Assembly: GCA_030447905.1 (NCBI GenBank)
Contig: JAUJNZ010000004.1
Coordinates: 62,001-126,000, forward strand
DNA from: Thermoleophilaceae bacterium
Lineage (GTDB): Bacteria; Actinomycetota; Thermoleophilia; Solirubrobacterales; Thermoleophilaceae
Reading direction: 5' to 3'
Length of the DNA stretch: 64,000 bases
Positions 55,006-63,733 of the stretch are shown one piece after another. The notes under the pieces were generated by a model, which was not told the DNA's origin, did no database searches, and was given only the letters and a program-made list of their open reading frames with translations. How positions within the stretch are numbered: position 1 is the stretch's first letter; each line of letters opens with the position of its first letter. The position numbers and the translations under genes are program-made.

Positions 55006-55926
55006 GTGCTGCTCGAGGGCAAGCGGCTGGTGATCACCGGGGTCGCGACGAAGGACTCGATCGCCTTCTCGGTCGCCGAGCAGGCTCAGCAACTCGGGGC
55101 CGAGGTCGTCTTGACGAGCTTCGGGCGAATGCGCCGGATGACCGAGCGCGCGGCGAAGGAGCTCCCGGAGCCCCCCGAGGTGCTCGAGCTCGACGTCAAC
55201 CGCCCGGAGGACTTCGAGCAACTGACCGCCGACCTCGATCAGCGCTGGGGTGGAATCGACGGGGCACTCCACGCGATCGCCTTCGCTCCCGCGGACGCGA
55301 TCGGCGGTCAGTTCCTCTCTACCCCTCAGGAGAGCGCGACGAGCGCCTTTGGCACGAGCGCCTTCTCTCTGAAGTCACTTGCCACGGCGCTGCTGCCGCT
55401 CTTCGAGGCCGGGGACGAGCCGGGCGGCAGCCTGGTCGCGCTCGACTTCGACGCCTCGGTGGCGTGGCCGGTCTACGACTGGATGGGCGTGTCGAAGGCA
55501 GCGCTCGAGTCGGTCGGGCGCTACCTGGCGCGCGATCTCGGACCGCGCGGGGTGCGGGTGAACCTCGTCTCGGCGGGGCCGGTCTCGACTCCGGCCGCGG
55601 GCGGGATTCCGGGCTTCGAGCTGCTCGCCGGGGAGTGGGGGCGGAGGGCCCCGCTGGGATGGGACACGGGCGATGCGAGCCCGGTCGGAGGCGCGATCTG
55701 CTTCATGCTCTCGGACCTGGCGCGGGGGGTGACTGGCGAGATCCTGCATGTCGACGGCGGCTTCCACGCGATGGGGGCGCCGGTCGAGGGGCTGGATGGG
55801 GAGTCTGCTGAGGCCCCGGAGTCCGGTGAGGGGGACGACGGCACGGCGTCGGAGGAAGAGGGATCCGAAGCCGGCGGGGTAGGGGCGCCTCGATCCGGCC
55901 GGCCGCTTCAAGAGGAGGAGCCATGA
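55006..55926 (+). CDS. fabI: Enoyl-ACP reductase
   Basis: 306 residues from GTG 55006 (GTG 54970 is possible). FabI signature: LLEGKRLVITGVATKDSIAF, HAIAFAPADAIGGQFL, the active-site Tyr-x6-Lys in VYDWMGVSKAALESVGRYLA, and ILHVDGGFHAMG. A charged, Glu-rich tail of about 45 residues (SAEAPESGEGDDGTASEEEG) follows the normal C-terminus. Reduces the trans-2-enoyl-ACP double bond with NADH; triclosan/isoniazid family target. Last FASII enzyme here; its stop overlaps the next ATG. Confidence 0.94.
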   Translation: MLLEGKRLVITGVATKDSIAFSVAEQAQQLGAEVVLTSFGRMRRMTERAAKELPEPPEVLELDVNRPEDFEQLTADLDQRWGGIDGALHAIAFAPADAIGGQFLSTPQESATSAFGTSAFSLKSLATALLPLFEAGDEPGGSLVALDFDASVAWPVYDWMGVSKAALESVGRYLARDLGPRGVRVNLVSAGPVSTPAAGGIPGFELLAGEWGRRAPLGWDTGDASPVGGAICFMLSDLARGVTGEILHVDGGFHAMGAPVEGLDGESAEAPESGEGDDGTASEEEGSEAGGVGAPRSGRPLQEEEP

Positions 55927-56306
55927 AGTACGACGAGTTCGTCAAGCACGTCAGGGAGCGGGCCGAGGTCACGCGTGAGGACGCCCAAAGCGCCGCCCTC
56001 AGCGCCCTCGCCGTGCTCGGGGAGCGACTCGAGGCGGGCGAGGCGACCGATCTCGCCTCCCAGCTGCCCAAAGAGCTCGGAGAAGCCGTCGCGAGGTCGC
56101 ACGGGACGGGCGAGACCTTCTCGGCGAGCGACTTCGTGGAGCGCGTCGCCGATCGAGAGGGCATCGCGCCAAACGACGCGGACAAGCGGGTGAGAGCGGT
56201 GCTGGCCACCCTCCAGGACGCGGTCACTGGCGGTCAGATGGAGGACGTTCTCACCCAGCTGCCAACCGACTACCTCGAGCTGATGTCAGGCACTCACCGT
56301 CGGTGA
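55923..56306 (+). CDS. DUF2267 protein
   Basis: 127 residues, complete. Two repeats of a helical pattern: MKYDEFVKHVRERAEV with ERLEAGEATDLASQLPKELG, and SDFVERVADREGIAPND with DAVTGGQMEDVLTQLPTDYLE. DUF2267 proteins are small, all-helical, stress-related in many actinobacteria, with no known biochemical activity. ATG overlaps the fabI stop (ATGA), so it probably rides on the FASII transcript. No further gene is seen between it and the divergent membrane protein gene. Confidence 0.9.
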   Translation: MKYDEFVKHVRERAEVTREDAQSAALSALAVLGERLEAGEATDLASQLPKELGEAVARSHGTGETFSASDFVERVADREGIAPNDADKRVRAVLATLQDAVTGGQMEDVLTQLPTDYLELMSGTHRR

Positions 56307-56425
56307 CGCGTCGCTCGGGGAGGCCGCCGACCGCCGGCACGTCGGCGTGGCCTTCGAGCGCCGCAGCCACGAGCCCGGCCGCAAGAGCTCCAGCTAGACA
56401 CGCTCAGGGCGACCGCTGGACGCGC

Positions 56426-56932
56426 CTATAGCCCTCGAGAGGGCACTGCGAGCTCATGCGGCGCTGCGCTCTGGCGTCGCACCCTGCGGCGGCGCACGAC
56501 GGCCCCGACCACTGCCCCGAAGGCGGCATGGTCGGCGACCTGTGGCGGTGTCCGAAGCGCGCGGACCCACGGAAACCTGCGGCCCACGAGGCCGAGGTCG
56601 AGGGCCGCGATGGCGAGGCCCCCGGTCACTCCGGACGCGACCGTGGCGCGCCGGGGAAGCACGAAGGCGAGGGCGATGGCCCAGCCGAGCGAGAGCGCGA
56701 GATGGACGGCAACCGCCGCGACCAGCAGAGGGCCGGTGCGCCGCTCAGCGGGCAGCAGAAGCGTCCCGGCGGCGGCCGCGGCCTCGAGCGGGTCGGCTCG
56801 CCGCACGAGCGCGTCGACCGTGGAGGGGACACCGCTCAGGAGTGCCGCGACCACGCCCGCGGCGAGGCCGTCGCGGACTACCTCATCCCGCTCGTCGCGG
56901 GCTGGAAGCCTCCCGCCACGCCGAGCCCCCAC
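56426..56932 (-). CDS. Membrane protein, four helices
   Basis: 168 residues. An Arg-rich start, then hydrophobic segments at about 23-38, 67-86, 88-106 and 128-147 (LAAGVVAALLSGVPSTV, TGPLLVAAVAVHLALSLGWA, VASGVTGGLAIAALDLGLVG). No family recognised. It is immediately downstream of glyS on the same strand, with 4 bases between glyS stop and its start, so it is likely co-transcribed. Support is topology and composition. Confidence 0.6.
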   Translation of the reverse strand: MGARRGGRLPARDERDEVVRDGLAAGVVAALLSGVPSTVDALVRRADPLEAAAAAGTLLLPAERRTGPLLVAAVAVHLALSLGWAIALAFVLPRRATVASGVTGGLAIAALDLGLVGRRFPWVRALRTPPQVADHAAFGAVVGAVVRRRRVRRQSAAPHELAVPSRGL

Positions 56933-56936
56933 CCTC

Positions 56937-58346
56937 TCAGCCCAACTTCGGGCTCTGCCACGGTGCCGCCAGCCGCCGCCCGAGCTCCCCCGCCAGCTCC
57001 GCCCTCGGCACCCTCGCCTGCTCGAGCGAATCCCGGTCGCGCAGGGTCACCGTCCCGTCCTCGACGGTCTGGTGGTCGACGGTCACCCCGAACGGGGTCC
57101 CGATCTCGTCCTGGCGCCGGTAGCGCCGCCCGATCGACCCACCGGCGTCGTACTCCGCCGGCATCAAGGCCCGCAGCTCCTCGTAGGTCTCCCGGGCGAG
57201 CTCGGGCTGACCGTCCTTGTTCACTAGTGGCATGACCGCCACCTTCACGGGCGCGAGCCGCGGGTGCAGCCGAAGCACGGTCCGCGACCGTCCCTCGACC
57301 TCCTCCTCGTCGTAGGCGTCGACCATGAACGCCAAAGCGGCGCGGTCGGCCCCCGCGGCCGGCTCGATCACGTGCGGCACGTAGCGCTCGCCGCTCGCCG
57401 AGTCGACGTACTCCAGCTTCTCGCCCGAGTAGCGGGCGTGCTGGGTCAGATCGAAGTCGTCTCGGTTGGCGATCCCCTCGAGCTCCGACCAGCCGATCGG
57501 GAACAGGTACTCGACGTCGGACGTCGCGCTCGAGTAGTGGGAGAGCTCGTCGGCTGAATGCTCGCGCAGGCGCACGTGGTCGGGGCGTAGGCCGAGATCC
57601 AGGTACCACCGCATGCGCTCCTCGAGCCAGTAGTCGAACCAGCGCTCCGCCTCGGGCGGGGGGACGAAGAACTCCATCTCCATCTGCTCGAACTCGCGCG
57701 TGCGGAAGAGGAAGTTGCCGGGCGTGATCTCGTTGCGAAACGACTTTCCGACCTGGGCGATCCCGAAGGGAGGCTTCTTGCGGGCGAACTGCAGCGTGTT
57801 CTTGAAGTTGACGAAGATCCCCTGCGCGGTCTCGGGGCGCATGAAGATCCGAGCGGCGTCGTCTTGGACGGGGCCCATGAAGGTCTGGAACATGAGGTTG
57901 AAGTTGCGCGGCTCGGAGAGCTCGCCGCCGCACTCGGGGCAGCGCAGCTCCTCGCGGGCGACGGCGCCGGGGTCGGCCTCGGGGGCCTCGTCGGGGGCCA
58001 TGACCGCCTCCTCCGCGCGGATGTGGTCCTCGCGCCAGCGCTTCTTGCAGCGGCCGAGGCACTGCACGAGCGGATCGGTGAAGCCCTCGAGGTGGCCCGA
58101 GGCCTCCCAGGTCCGGGGGTGCATGAGGATGGCGGCGTCGAGGGCGACGATGTCGTCGCGCTCCTGGACCATGGCCCGCCACCACTCGGCCTTGACGTTC
58201 GACTTGAGCAGAACCCCGTAGTGGCCGTAGTCGTAGGTCGAGGCGAGCCCGCCGTAGATCTCCGACGACGGGAACACGAAGCCCCGCCGCTTGCACAGCG
58301 CGACGATCTTGTCCATCGTGACGACGTCCTGAGAGCGCGTGGCCAT
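56937..58346 (-). CDS. glyS: Glycyl-tRNA synthetase, dimeric type
   Basis: 469 residues from ATG 58346. Class II synthetase: motif 1 region SSEIYGGLASTYDYGHYGVL, motif 2 VGKSFRNEITPGNFLFRTRE, and motif 3 near LRLHPRLAPVKVAVMPLV. A CPECGG zinc-like insertion occurs at about residues 135-140. The anticodon-binding domain at the end is complete. Charges tRNA-Gly in the cytosol. The gene has typical core codon use. Confidence 0.95.
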   Translation of the reverse strand: MATRSQDVVTMDKIVALCKRRGFVFPSSEIYGGLASTYDYGHYGVLLKSNVKAEWWRAMVQERDDIVALDAAILMHPRTWEASGHLEGFTDPLVQCLGRCKKRWREDHIRAEEAVMAPDEAPEADPGAVAREELRCPECGGELSEPRNFNLMFQTFMGPVQDDAARIFMRPETAQGIFVNFKNTLQFARKKPPFGIAQVGKSFRNEITPGNFLFRTREFEQMEMEFFVPPPEAERWFDYWLEERMRWYLDLGLRPDHVRLREHSADELSHYSSATSDVEYLFPIGWSELEGIANRDDFDLTQHARYSGEKLEYVDSASGERYVPHVIEPAAGADRAALAFMVDAYDEEEVEGRSRTVLRLHPRLAPVKVAVMPLVNKDGQPELARETYEELRALMPAEYDAGGSIGRRYRRQDEIGTPFGVTVDHQTVEDGTVTLRDRDSLEQARVPRAELAGELGRRLAAPWQSPKLG

Positions 58347-58400
58347 GGCCGCGCGAACCCTAGCGGCGTCGCCTCACGGCACTCCTATACTGAGAGTGCC

Positions 58401-58775
58401 ATGCCGATCTACGAGTATCGCTGCGACGAGGGCCATACCTTCGAGGTCAGACAGCGCATGGCCGACGACCCGGTCGAGAGCTGCCTGACCTGCGAGCGTC
58501 CCGTGCAGAGGGTCTTCCACCCGGTGGCGGTGCACTTCAAGGGCTCGGGCTTCTACAACACCGACTACGGCAAGCGCCAGCGCGGGTCGGGCGAGGGAGA
58601 GGCCGAGGGGGAGGCCAAATCCGACGGCACGGGCGAGTCGAAGAAGTCGGGCGACGGTGCGGGCTCGGGCGATTCCAAGGGCTCCTCGAGCGACGGCAAG
58701 GACTCGAGCGAGTCGAAGGGCTCGAGCGACTCCGGCTCGAAGACCTCTTCGGCCGCCCCTTCTTCGTCCTCCTGA
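58401..58775 (+). CDS. FmdB-type zinc-ribbon protein with Ser/Gly-rich tail
   Basis: 124 residues from ATG 58401. The first 60 residues are the FmdB ribbon: MPIYEYRCDEGHTFEVRQRM, SCLTCERPVQRVFHPVAVHF, KGSGFYNTDYG; one of the four usual Cys ligands (CxxC before the second pair) is His/Cys in RCDEGH and CLTC, as typical. The remainder is a low-complexity acidic/Ser/Gly tail. FmdB-type proteins are proposed regulators of formamidase or related genes. Divergent from glyS. Confidence 0.9.
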   Translation: MPIYEYRCDEGHTFEVRQRMADDPVESCLTCERPVQRVFHPVAVHFKGSGFYNTDYGKRQRGSGEGEAEGEAKSDGTGESKKSGDGAGSGDSKGSSSDGKDSSESKGSSDSGSKTSSAAPSSSS

Positions 58776-58851
58776 CCCCGACCGCCGAAGCGGCGGGACT
58801 CGCACCGAGACGGGTAGAGGGCGTGCGCGAGCCGGCGCTCTCGCCGCTCGG

Positions 58852-59409
58852 CTACGCGAGGGCCGGGGCCCGTGCCACCACCTCGATCGTGGCGCGCAGG
58901 AACGCCGGCAGATCGTCCGGCTTGCGGGAGGAGACGAGGTTGCCGTCGACGACCACCTCGGCGTCCTCCCACTCGGCGCCGGCGTTGCGCATGTCGTCGG
59001 CGATCGAGGGGTTGCCCGTCACCCGCCGCCCGGCGACGATGTCGGCCGACGCCGGGACCCAGCCCCCGTGGCAGATGAACGCGATCGGCTTACCCTGCTC
59101 GTCGAGGTTGCGTACGAGCCCGAGCAGGCCCTCGTCGGTGCGCAGCTTGTCGGGGCCGAAGCCGCCGGCGATAACGAGGAGGTCCAGGTCGTCGGCCGAG
59201 AGGTCGCCGGCCGCCCGTTCGGTCTTGAGCTCGTCGCCCTTCTTGCCCGGGAGCGCCGTGCCGGCCTCCGAGCCGATGACCTGGACGTCGGCACCGGCCT
59301 CGCGGAGGCGGTAGAGCGGGTACAGGGCCTCGATGTCCTCGAACAGCGGGCCGACGGCGACCGCGGCGCGCTTGCCCTCGAGCGGCTGCTCGTGCTCATG
59401 GTGGGTCAT
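58852..59409 (-). CDS. DJ-1/PfpI family protein
   Basis: 185 residues from ATG 59409, with GGAGG upstream. The nucleophile Cys lies in PIAFICHGGWVPASADIVAG; the acidic partner and oxyanion residues are in IAGGFGPDKLRTDEGLLGLV and NAGAEWEDAEVVVDGNLVSS. The protein matches PfpI/DJ-1 glutamine-amidotransferase-like enzymes that act as general stress deglycases or proteases in actinobacteria. The open frame upstream is non-coding. A gap of about 90 bases separates it from the flavoprotein gene, on the same strand. Confidence 0.92.
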   Translation of the reverse strand: MTHHEHEQPLEGKRAAVAVGPLFEDIEALYPLYRLREAGADVQVIGSEAGTALPGKKGDELKTERAAGDLSADDLDLLVIAGGFGPDKLRTDEGLLGLVRNLDEQGKPIAFICHGGWVPASADIVAGRRVTGNPSIADDMRNAGAEWEDAEVVVDGNLVSSRKPDDLPAFLRATIEVVARAPALA

Positions 59410-59498
59410 GTCGTCCTCCAATGTCGATGCGTTGCTCCCTGGGCATGATTCCCACTGGTGACCGCCGGCGAACCTACTGCCCGCCGAGCTCGAAGGCC

Positions 59499-60599
59499 TT
59501 ACGCCGGCACCTCCGCGGGCACGGCCAGCTCGGGAGCCACCTCGTCGGAGACCGCGGAGTCCACGAGCAAAGGCCCTATGAGCGGGGCGAACTTGAACAC
59601 GTTGTTGCCCGCGAACACGGTCACCGGACCCTCCTGCCACGCCGCGGAGGCGTCGTCGCCCCAGGGCAGCTTGGTGGTTCGGCACAGGCGCAGCTCGACG
59701 GGCTCGGGATCCAGGCCGGGTAGGTTCTCGGCGACGTAGCGGGAGGTGTGCTCGACGGCGGGCGAGAGCGACTCGGCGGCCGGGATCGGCGCGGTGCCGT
59801 CGGGGAGGGGCACCTCGCTCGAGTGGAGTCCGACCGTGTAGCACGGCCTCCCCTCGCATTGCGAGGCATATACGCCGCTCGCCGCCGAATCGCGACGGTC
59901 GAGCAGGCATGCGAGGCGCTCGCCGGCGAGCCCCTCGCGCACGCCGAACGTCGCCCGCAGCTGGCAGCCGTGGCTGACGGGAAGCTCGAAGCCGAGTGGC
60001 CGCGCGAGCCTGTCGGTGCCCGCACCCGCGCAGAGGACGGCGTGCCGGCCCCGCCATATGCCCTCGGATGTGTGAACCTCGAGAGCCCCATCCGCCTGCT
60101 CGAGGCTCAGCACCTCGGCGAGCACGAGCCGCCCGCCCAGCCACCCGACGAGCGCCTCGACGGCGTCGCGGATGCGGATGGCGCCGCCTTTGTGGTCGAG
60201 GAGCGCGGTCTCTCCGAGGGAGGCGAGGATCGGGAGCGCCCGCCGCTGCGCGGATGGGTCGACCTGCGTGCTCTCGACGCCGGCGGTCTCGAAGCGACGG
60301 GCATGGTCCTCGAGGTCCGGCCCTGCCACCAGCGCGCCCTCATCGCCGACCAGCCTGTGACCCAGCCGGGTCTCCCAGCGCTCCCACTCGCGCCGGGCGC
60401 GAACCGCCATCTCGACGAGCTCCGGCCGCTCGTGGCGATGGCGAAAGATGCGCGTTCGCCCCGCCGACTGGCCGACCCCCGGGCGGGCCGCCTCGAAGCA
60501 GCGCACCTCGAGGCCGCGATCCTGCGCCGCCACGGCGGTCGCCAGACCCACGATCCCACCGCCTACGACGATCAGATCGAGCTCCGCTTGGCGGCACAT
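59499..60599 (-). CDS. FAD-dependent amino-acid/amine oxidoreductase (DAO family)
   Basis: 366 residues. FAD motif LDLIVVGGGIVGLATAVAAQ, then GVGQSAGRTRIFRHRHERPE near 40-58 which is the SoxA/sarcosine-oxidase-type segment; GRHAVLCAGAGTDRLARPLG; and a C-terminal FKFAPLIGPLLVDSAV that closes the active site. The GxS-x-G and RIFRH features favour sarcosine/N-methyltryptophan-type oxidases, but the substrate is open. Covalent FAD would need a Cys near the C-terminus that I could not confirm. Confidence 0.85.
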   Translation of the reverse strand: MCRQAELDLIVVGGGIVGLATAVAAQDRGLEVRCFEAARPGVGQSAGRTRIFRHRHERPELVEMAVRARREWERWETRLGHRLVGDEGALVAGPDLEDHARRFETAGVESTQVDPSAQRRALPILASLGETALLDHKGGAIRIRDAVEALVGWLGGRLVLAEVLSLEQADGALEVHTSEGIWRGRHAVLCAGAGTDRLARPLGFELPVSHGCQLRATFGVREGLAGERLACLLDRRDSAASGVYASQCEGRPCYTVGLHSSEVPLPDGTAPIPAAESLSPAVEHTSRYVAENLPGLDPEPVELRLCRTTKLPWGDDASAAWQEGPVTVFAGNNVFKFAPLIGPLLVDSAVSDEVAPELAVPAEVPA

Positions 60600-60682
60600 C
60601 CAGCCCGGTCTACCCGGCGGTCGGGCCGGTTAACCACTGGCGGTCCGACGGCTCGGACGCCGCCTCGCGGGGCGACGCGGCC

Positions 60683-61729
60683 TCACTCCCCGCCCTTCAG
60701 GTACTTCGCCGCCTCGGCCCGTTCCTCCTCCGACACCAGCACGCTGCCGCCCGGGCCGAAACCCGCCGGCTCGAGCACCTTGGTGTCCCCGGCCCCGCCC
60801 GTCGCTACGTCGAACGCAAGCGCCGAGAGTCCCGGCCCCGCCAGGTCCGTGTTGATCGTCTGGGGAACGCGCCAGCCGATCCATGGCGCCCGTACGAAGG
60901 CCCCCGGAGAGATGAGCCGCGAGCGGATCGCCGAGAGCACCTGCTGCTGGCGGCCGGCGCGGTCGCGGTCGTCCTCGGACGGGTCGCAGAGGTTGTCGCG
61001 CACGCGCGCGAAGCGGAGGGCCTGTTGGCCGTCGAGGTGGTGGTCACCGCGCTCGAGGTTCACCCGGCGACCGTTGAACTTCTGCGAGCGGACGCAACGC
61101 TTGAGCGTGATGTCGATCCCCCCGAGCGCGTCGATCAGCTTCGGGAAGTCGTCGAACGAGAGGCGGATGACGTGGTTGACCTCGACGCCGCCGCCGAGGT
61201 ACTCCTCGACGGTGTCGATCAGCAGGTCGGTCCCGCCGAGCGCGTAGGCGGCGTTGATCTTCTGCGGCCCCTGTCCGGGGATCTGGGCCAGCGAGTCGCG
61301 CAGGATCGAGACCCGCCGCACCTCCCCGAAGCTCGCGCGCAGGAGGATGATGCTGTCGGCGCGGGGAGGGGCCTTCGCCTCGGTGCTCGTGCTCGGCCGC
61401 TGGTCGGAGCCGATGACGAGCACCGTGCTGCCGAACAGGAAGCTCGAACCGCCCTCGAGGTTGCGCTCGGCGGCCCGCGACACGCCCTCGCCCTGCTCGA
61501 ACTGGGAGCTTATGAAGAAGAGCACGACGGCCAGGGCGATCCAGACGGCCACCGCGAGCGCGAGCCACTTGGCGATCCGGCGCAGCGGCGGGCGGTCGCG
61601 CCCGGGAGGCCGCGGACCGCCGCGCTTGCGGCGCAGCCCTTCGAGGCCACCGAGTCCCCGCAGGCGGTCGAGGGGTCCGCGGCGCGAACGGTAGAGCGTG
61701 TAGTCGGGTCGAGGCGGAGAGCTGGCCAT
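60683..61729 (-). CDS. LytR-CpsA-Psr (LCP) family cell-wall ligase
   Basis: 348 residues. Arg/Gly/Pro-rich cytoplasmic start, one transmembrane helix at about 52-73 (IAKWLALAVAVWIALAVVLF), then the LCP domain: VLVIGSDQRP, ADSIILLRASFGEVRRVSIL-RDS, INAAYALGGTDLLIDTVEEY, and DHHLDGQQALRFARVRDN with the conserved R-x-R-x-D. These extracytoplasmic ligases attach glycopolymers to peptidoglycan or lipid carriers. Divergent from the ROK kinase. Confidence 0.93.
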   Translation of the reverse strand: MASSPPRPDYTLYRSRRGPLDRLRGLGGLEGLRRKRGGPRPPGRDRPPLRRIAKWLALAVAVWIALAVVLFFISSQFEQGEGVSRAAERNLEGGSSFLFGSTVLVIGSDQRPSTSTEAKAPPRADSIILLRASFGEVRRVSILRDSLAQIPGQGPQKINAAYALGGTDLLIDTVEEYLGGGVEVNHVIRLSFDDFPKLIDALGGIDITLKRCVRSQKFNGRRVNLERGDHHLDGQQALRFARVRDNLCDPSEDDRDRAGRQQQVLSAIRSRLISPGAFVRAPWIGWRVPQTINTDLAGPGLSALAFDVATGGAGDTKVLEPAGFGPGGSVLVSEEERAEAAKYLKGGE

Positions 61730-61751
61730 GCGATCTGTATACCGTCCTTCG

Positions 61752-62732
61752 ATGCCGTCGCCGCGTGTCCTCGCCTTCGACGCCGGGGGGACGAAGCTCC
61801 TGGGCGGCGTCGTCGACTCCGATCTGACCGTCCATCACCGCTCGTGGCGGCTGATCGCCGGGCTCGAGCGTGAGGATCTGCTCGACATCTTCGCTGAGAC
61901 CGTGGCCGAGGGCCGAGCCGCAGCGCCCGACGCCGTGGCCGTCGGCTTCGGCATCCCATCGCTGGTCGACCGCCGGCGCGCCCTGTCGGTCGAGTCGGTC
62001 CATCTGCCGCTCGACGACCTGCCTTTCGGGGAGCTCCTCGAGGAGCGAGTCGGCCTGCCGGTCGCCTGGGACAACGACACGAACCTCGCCATGCTCGCCG
62101 AGCACCGGCTCGGGGCGGCCCGCGGCGCGTCCGAGGCGCTCATGCTCACGATCGGCACGGGGATCGGTGGCGCGCTCGTGCTCGGCGGCGAGCTATACCG
62201 CGGGAGTGCGGGGGCGGCCGGAGAGCTCGGCCACATGGTCGTCGATCTCGACGGGCCGCCCTGTCAGGGCAGGTGCCCGAACCGGGGCTGCCTCGAGGTC
62301 ATGGCCTCGGGGACGGCGATCGGACGCGAGGGGGCGGTCGCCGCGCAGGGGGCGCCGGACTCGGCCCTCGGGCACGCGCTCGGCAACGGTCATCCGGTGA
62401 CCGGGGCGCTCGTGACCGCGCTCGCGCGCTCCGGTGACGCGGTGGCCGGGCAGGTCGTCGAGCTCGTGGGCCGGCGGCTCGGGGCCGGCATAGCGAGCCT
62501 CGTCAACGCGCTCAACCCCGAGGTCGTGGTGATCGGAGGCGGTGCGATGGTCGCCGGTGAGCTCTTGCTCGGGCCGGCCCGGGCGATCCTCGGCGAGACG
62601 GCGCTGCGGCCGAGCCGGGACGGAGTGCGGGTCGTGCCCGCCCGGTTCGGCGACGAGGCGGGGGTGGTGGGCGCCGGGCTCGCCGCCTTCGAGCTCGCCG
62701 ACGGGGAGGAGGGCGGTAGGAGGTGGCGGTGA
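61752..62732 (+). CDS. ROK-family glucokinase
   Basis: 326 residues from ATG 61752 (ATG 61728 is an alternative start). ATP/sugar-binding blocks: LAFDAGGTKLLGGVVDSDL, LMLTIGTGIGGALVLGGELY, GHMVVDLDGPPCQG and the zinc motif CPNRGCLEVMASG; IASLVNALNPEVVVIGGGAM follows. No helix-turn-helix, so it is an enzyme rather than a regulator. Probably phosphorylates glucose. The stop overlaps the rsmI start by 10 bases. Confidence 0.93.
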   Translation: MPSPRVLAFDAGGTKLLGGVVDSDLTVHHRSWRLIAGLEREDLLDIFAETVAEGRAAAPDAVAVGFGIPSLVDRRRALSVESVHLPLDDLPFGELLEERVGLPVAWDNDTNLAMLAEHRLGAARGASEALMLTIGTGIGGALVLGGELYRGSAGAAGELGHMVVDLDGPPCQGRCPNRGCLEVMASGTAIGREGAVAAQGAPDSALGHALGNGHPVTGALVTALARSGDAVAGQVVELVGRRLGAGIASLVNALNPEVVVIGGGAMVAGELLLGPARAILGETALRPSRDGVRVVPARFGDEAGVVGAGLAAFELADGEEGGRRWR

Positions 62733-63559
62733 GCGGTCGGCTCCTCGTGTGCCCGACGCCGATCGGGAACCTCGAGGACGTGACCCTGCGCGTGCTCTCG
62801 GCGCTGCGCGAGGCCGAGGTGATCGCCTGCGAAAACACGCGACGCACCCGCGTCCTGCTCGAACGCTACGGAGCCTCGGGCGAGCTGGTTCCCTACCACG
62901 AGCACAACGAGCGCCGCCGGGCCACGGAGCTCGTCGAGCGGATCCGCCGCGGCGAGACGGTGGCGCTCGTCTCCGACGCCGGCATGCCGCTCGTCTCCGA
63001 CCCCGGCTACGTGCTCGTGCGCGCGTGCGTGGCCGCCGGAGTGGCGGTCGAGGTGCTTCCCGGTCCTTCCGCGGCCCTGGCGGCGCTCGTGGCCTCGGCG
63101 CTTCCGGCCGATCGCTGGCGGTTCGCCGGGTTTCTGCCGCGCCGGCGGGGCGAGCTGGGCGCGGTGTTGGCCGAGCCGGGGGGTACGCTCGTGGCCTTCG
63201 AGTCCCCGCACCGGCTCGCGGCCACGCTCGCTACGCTGGCCGAGCTCGATCCGCAGCGGCCGGTCGCGGTGTGCCGAGAGCTGACGAAGGTCCACGAGGA
63301 GGTCGTGCGGGGCACGGCGAAGGAGCTTGCCGCGCGGTTCTCCGAGCGAGCGCCGAGGGGCGAGGTCGTACTCGTGGTCGGGGCTCCCCCCGCACGGCGC
63401 TCGGGGGCCGACGACGAGCCGCCGGCCGGGCTCGACGCCCTCAGGCGCCTCGTGGACGCGGGTGCGCGGCCGCGGGCCGCGGCAGGCGTCGTCGCCGAGC
63501 TGACCGGGGAGAGCGCGAACCGGCTGTACCGGGCACTGGTGGCGCCGCGCCCGGAGTGA
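62723..63559 (+). CDS. rsmI: 16S rRNA (cytidine-2'-O)-methyltransferase RsmI
   Basis: 278 residues from GTG 62723. Typical start RLLVCPTPIGNLEDVTLRVL, then ACENTRRTRVLLERYG, SDAGMPLVSDPGYVLVRACV and LPGPSAALAALVASALPADR, the SAM-binding segments of the YraL/tetrapyrrole-methylase fold, and FESPHRLAATLATLAELDP. Methylates C1402 of 16S rRNA in E. coli. C-terminal part (about 225-278) is a helical tail. Followed by the M23 peptidase gene. Confidence 0.95.
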   Translation: MAVSGRLLVCPTPIGNLEDVTLRVLSALREAEVIACENTRRTRVLLERYGASGELVPYHEHNERRRATELVERIRRGETVALVSDAGMPLVSDPGYVLVRACVAAGVAVEVLPGPSAALAALVASALPADRWRFAGFLPRRRGELGAVLAEPGGTLVAFESPHRLAATLATLAELDPQRPVAVCRELTKVHEEVVRGTAKELAARFSERAPRGEVVLVVGAPPARRSGADDEPPAGLDALRRLVDAGARPRAAAGVVAELTGESANRLYRALVAPRPE

Positions 63560-63733
63560 GGGGCGGGTCGGCTCGGCCGGACGGCAAGGCAACCGGGGCG
63601 GCGCGAGAGAGCGCAACGGGCGTCGGCCAGAGCGAGACGCGTTTGCACCGGACCGCTACAGCGACGCACCGGTCCGCACATCGGCGCCATCTCCCCCTTG
63701 TGCGGACGCGGCGGGGACGGGATCTTCGCCGCC

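Noticed and set aside
63560-63733. c-di-AMP (ydaO-type) riboswitch in front of the cell-wall hydrolase
   Set aside because: The characteristic purine-rich motifs of that riboswitch are not visible; only simple repeats are present.
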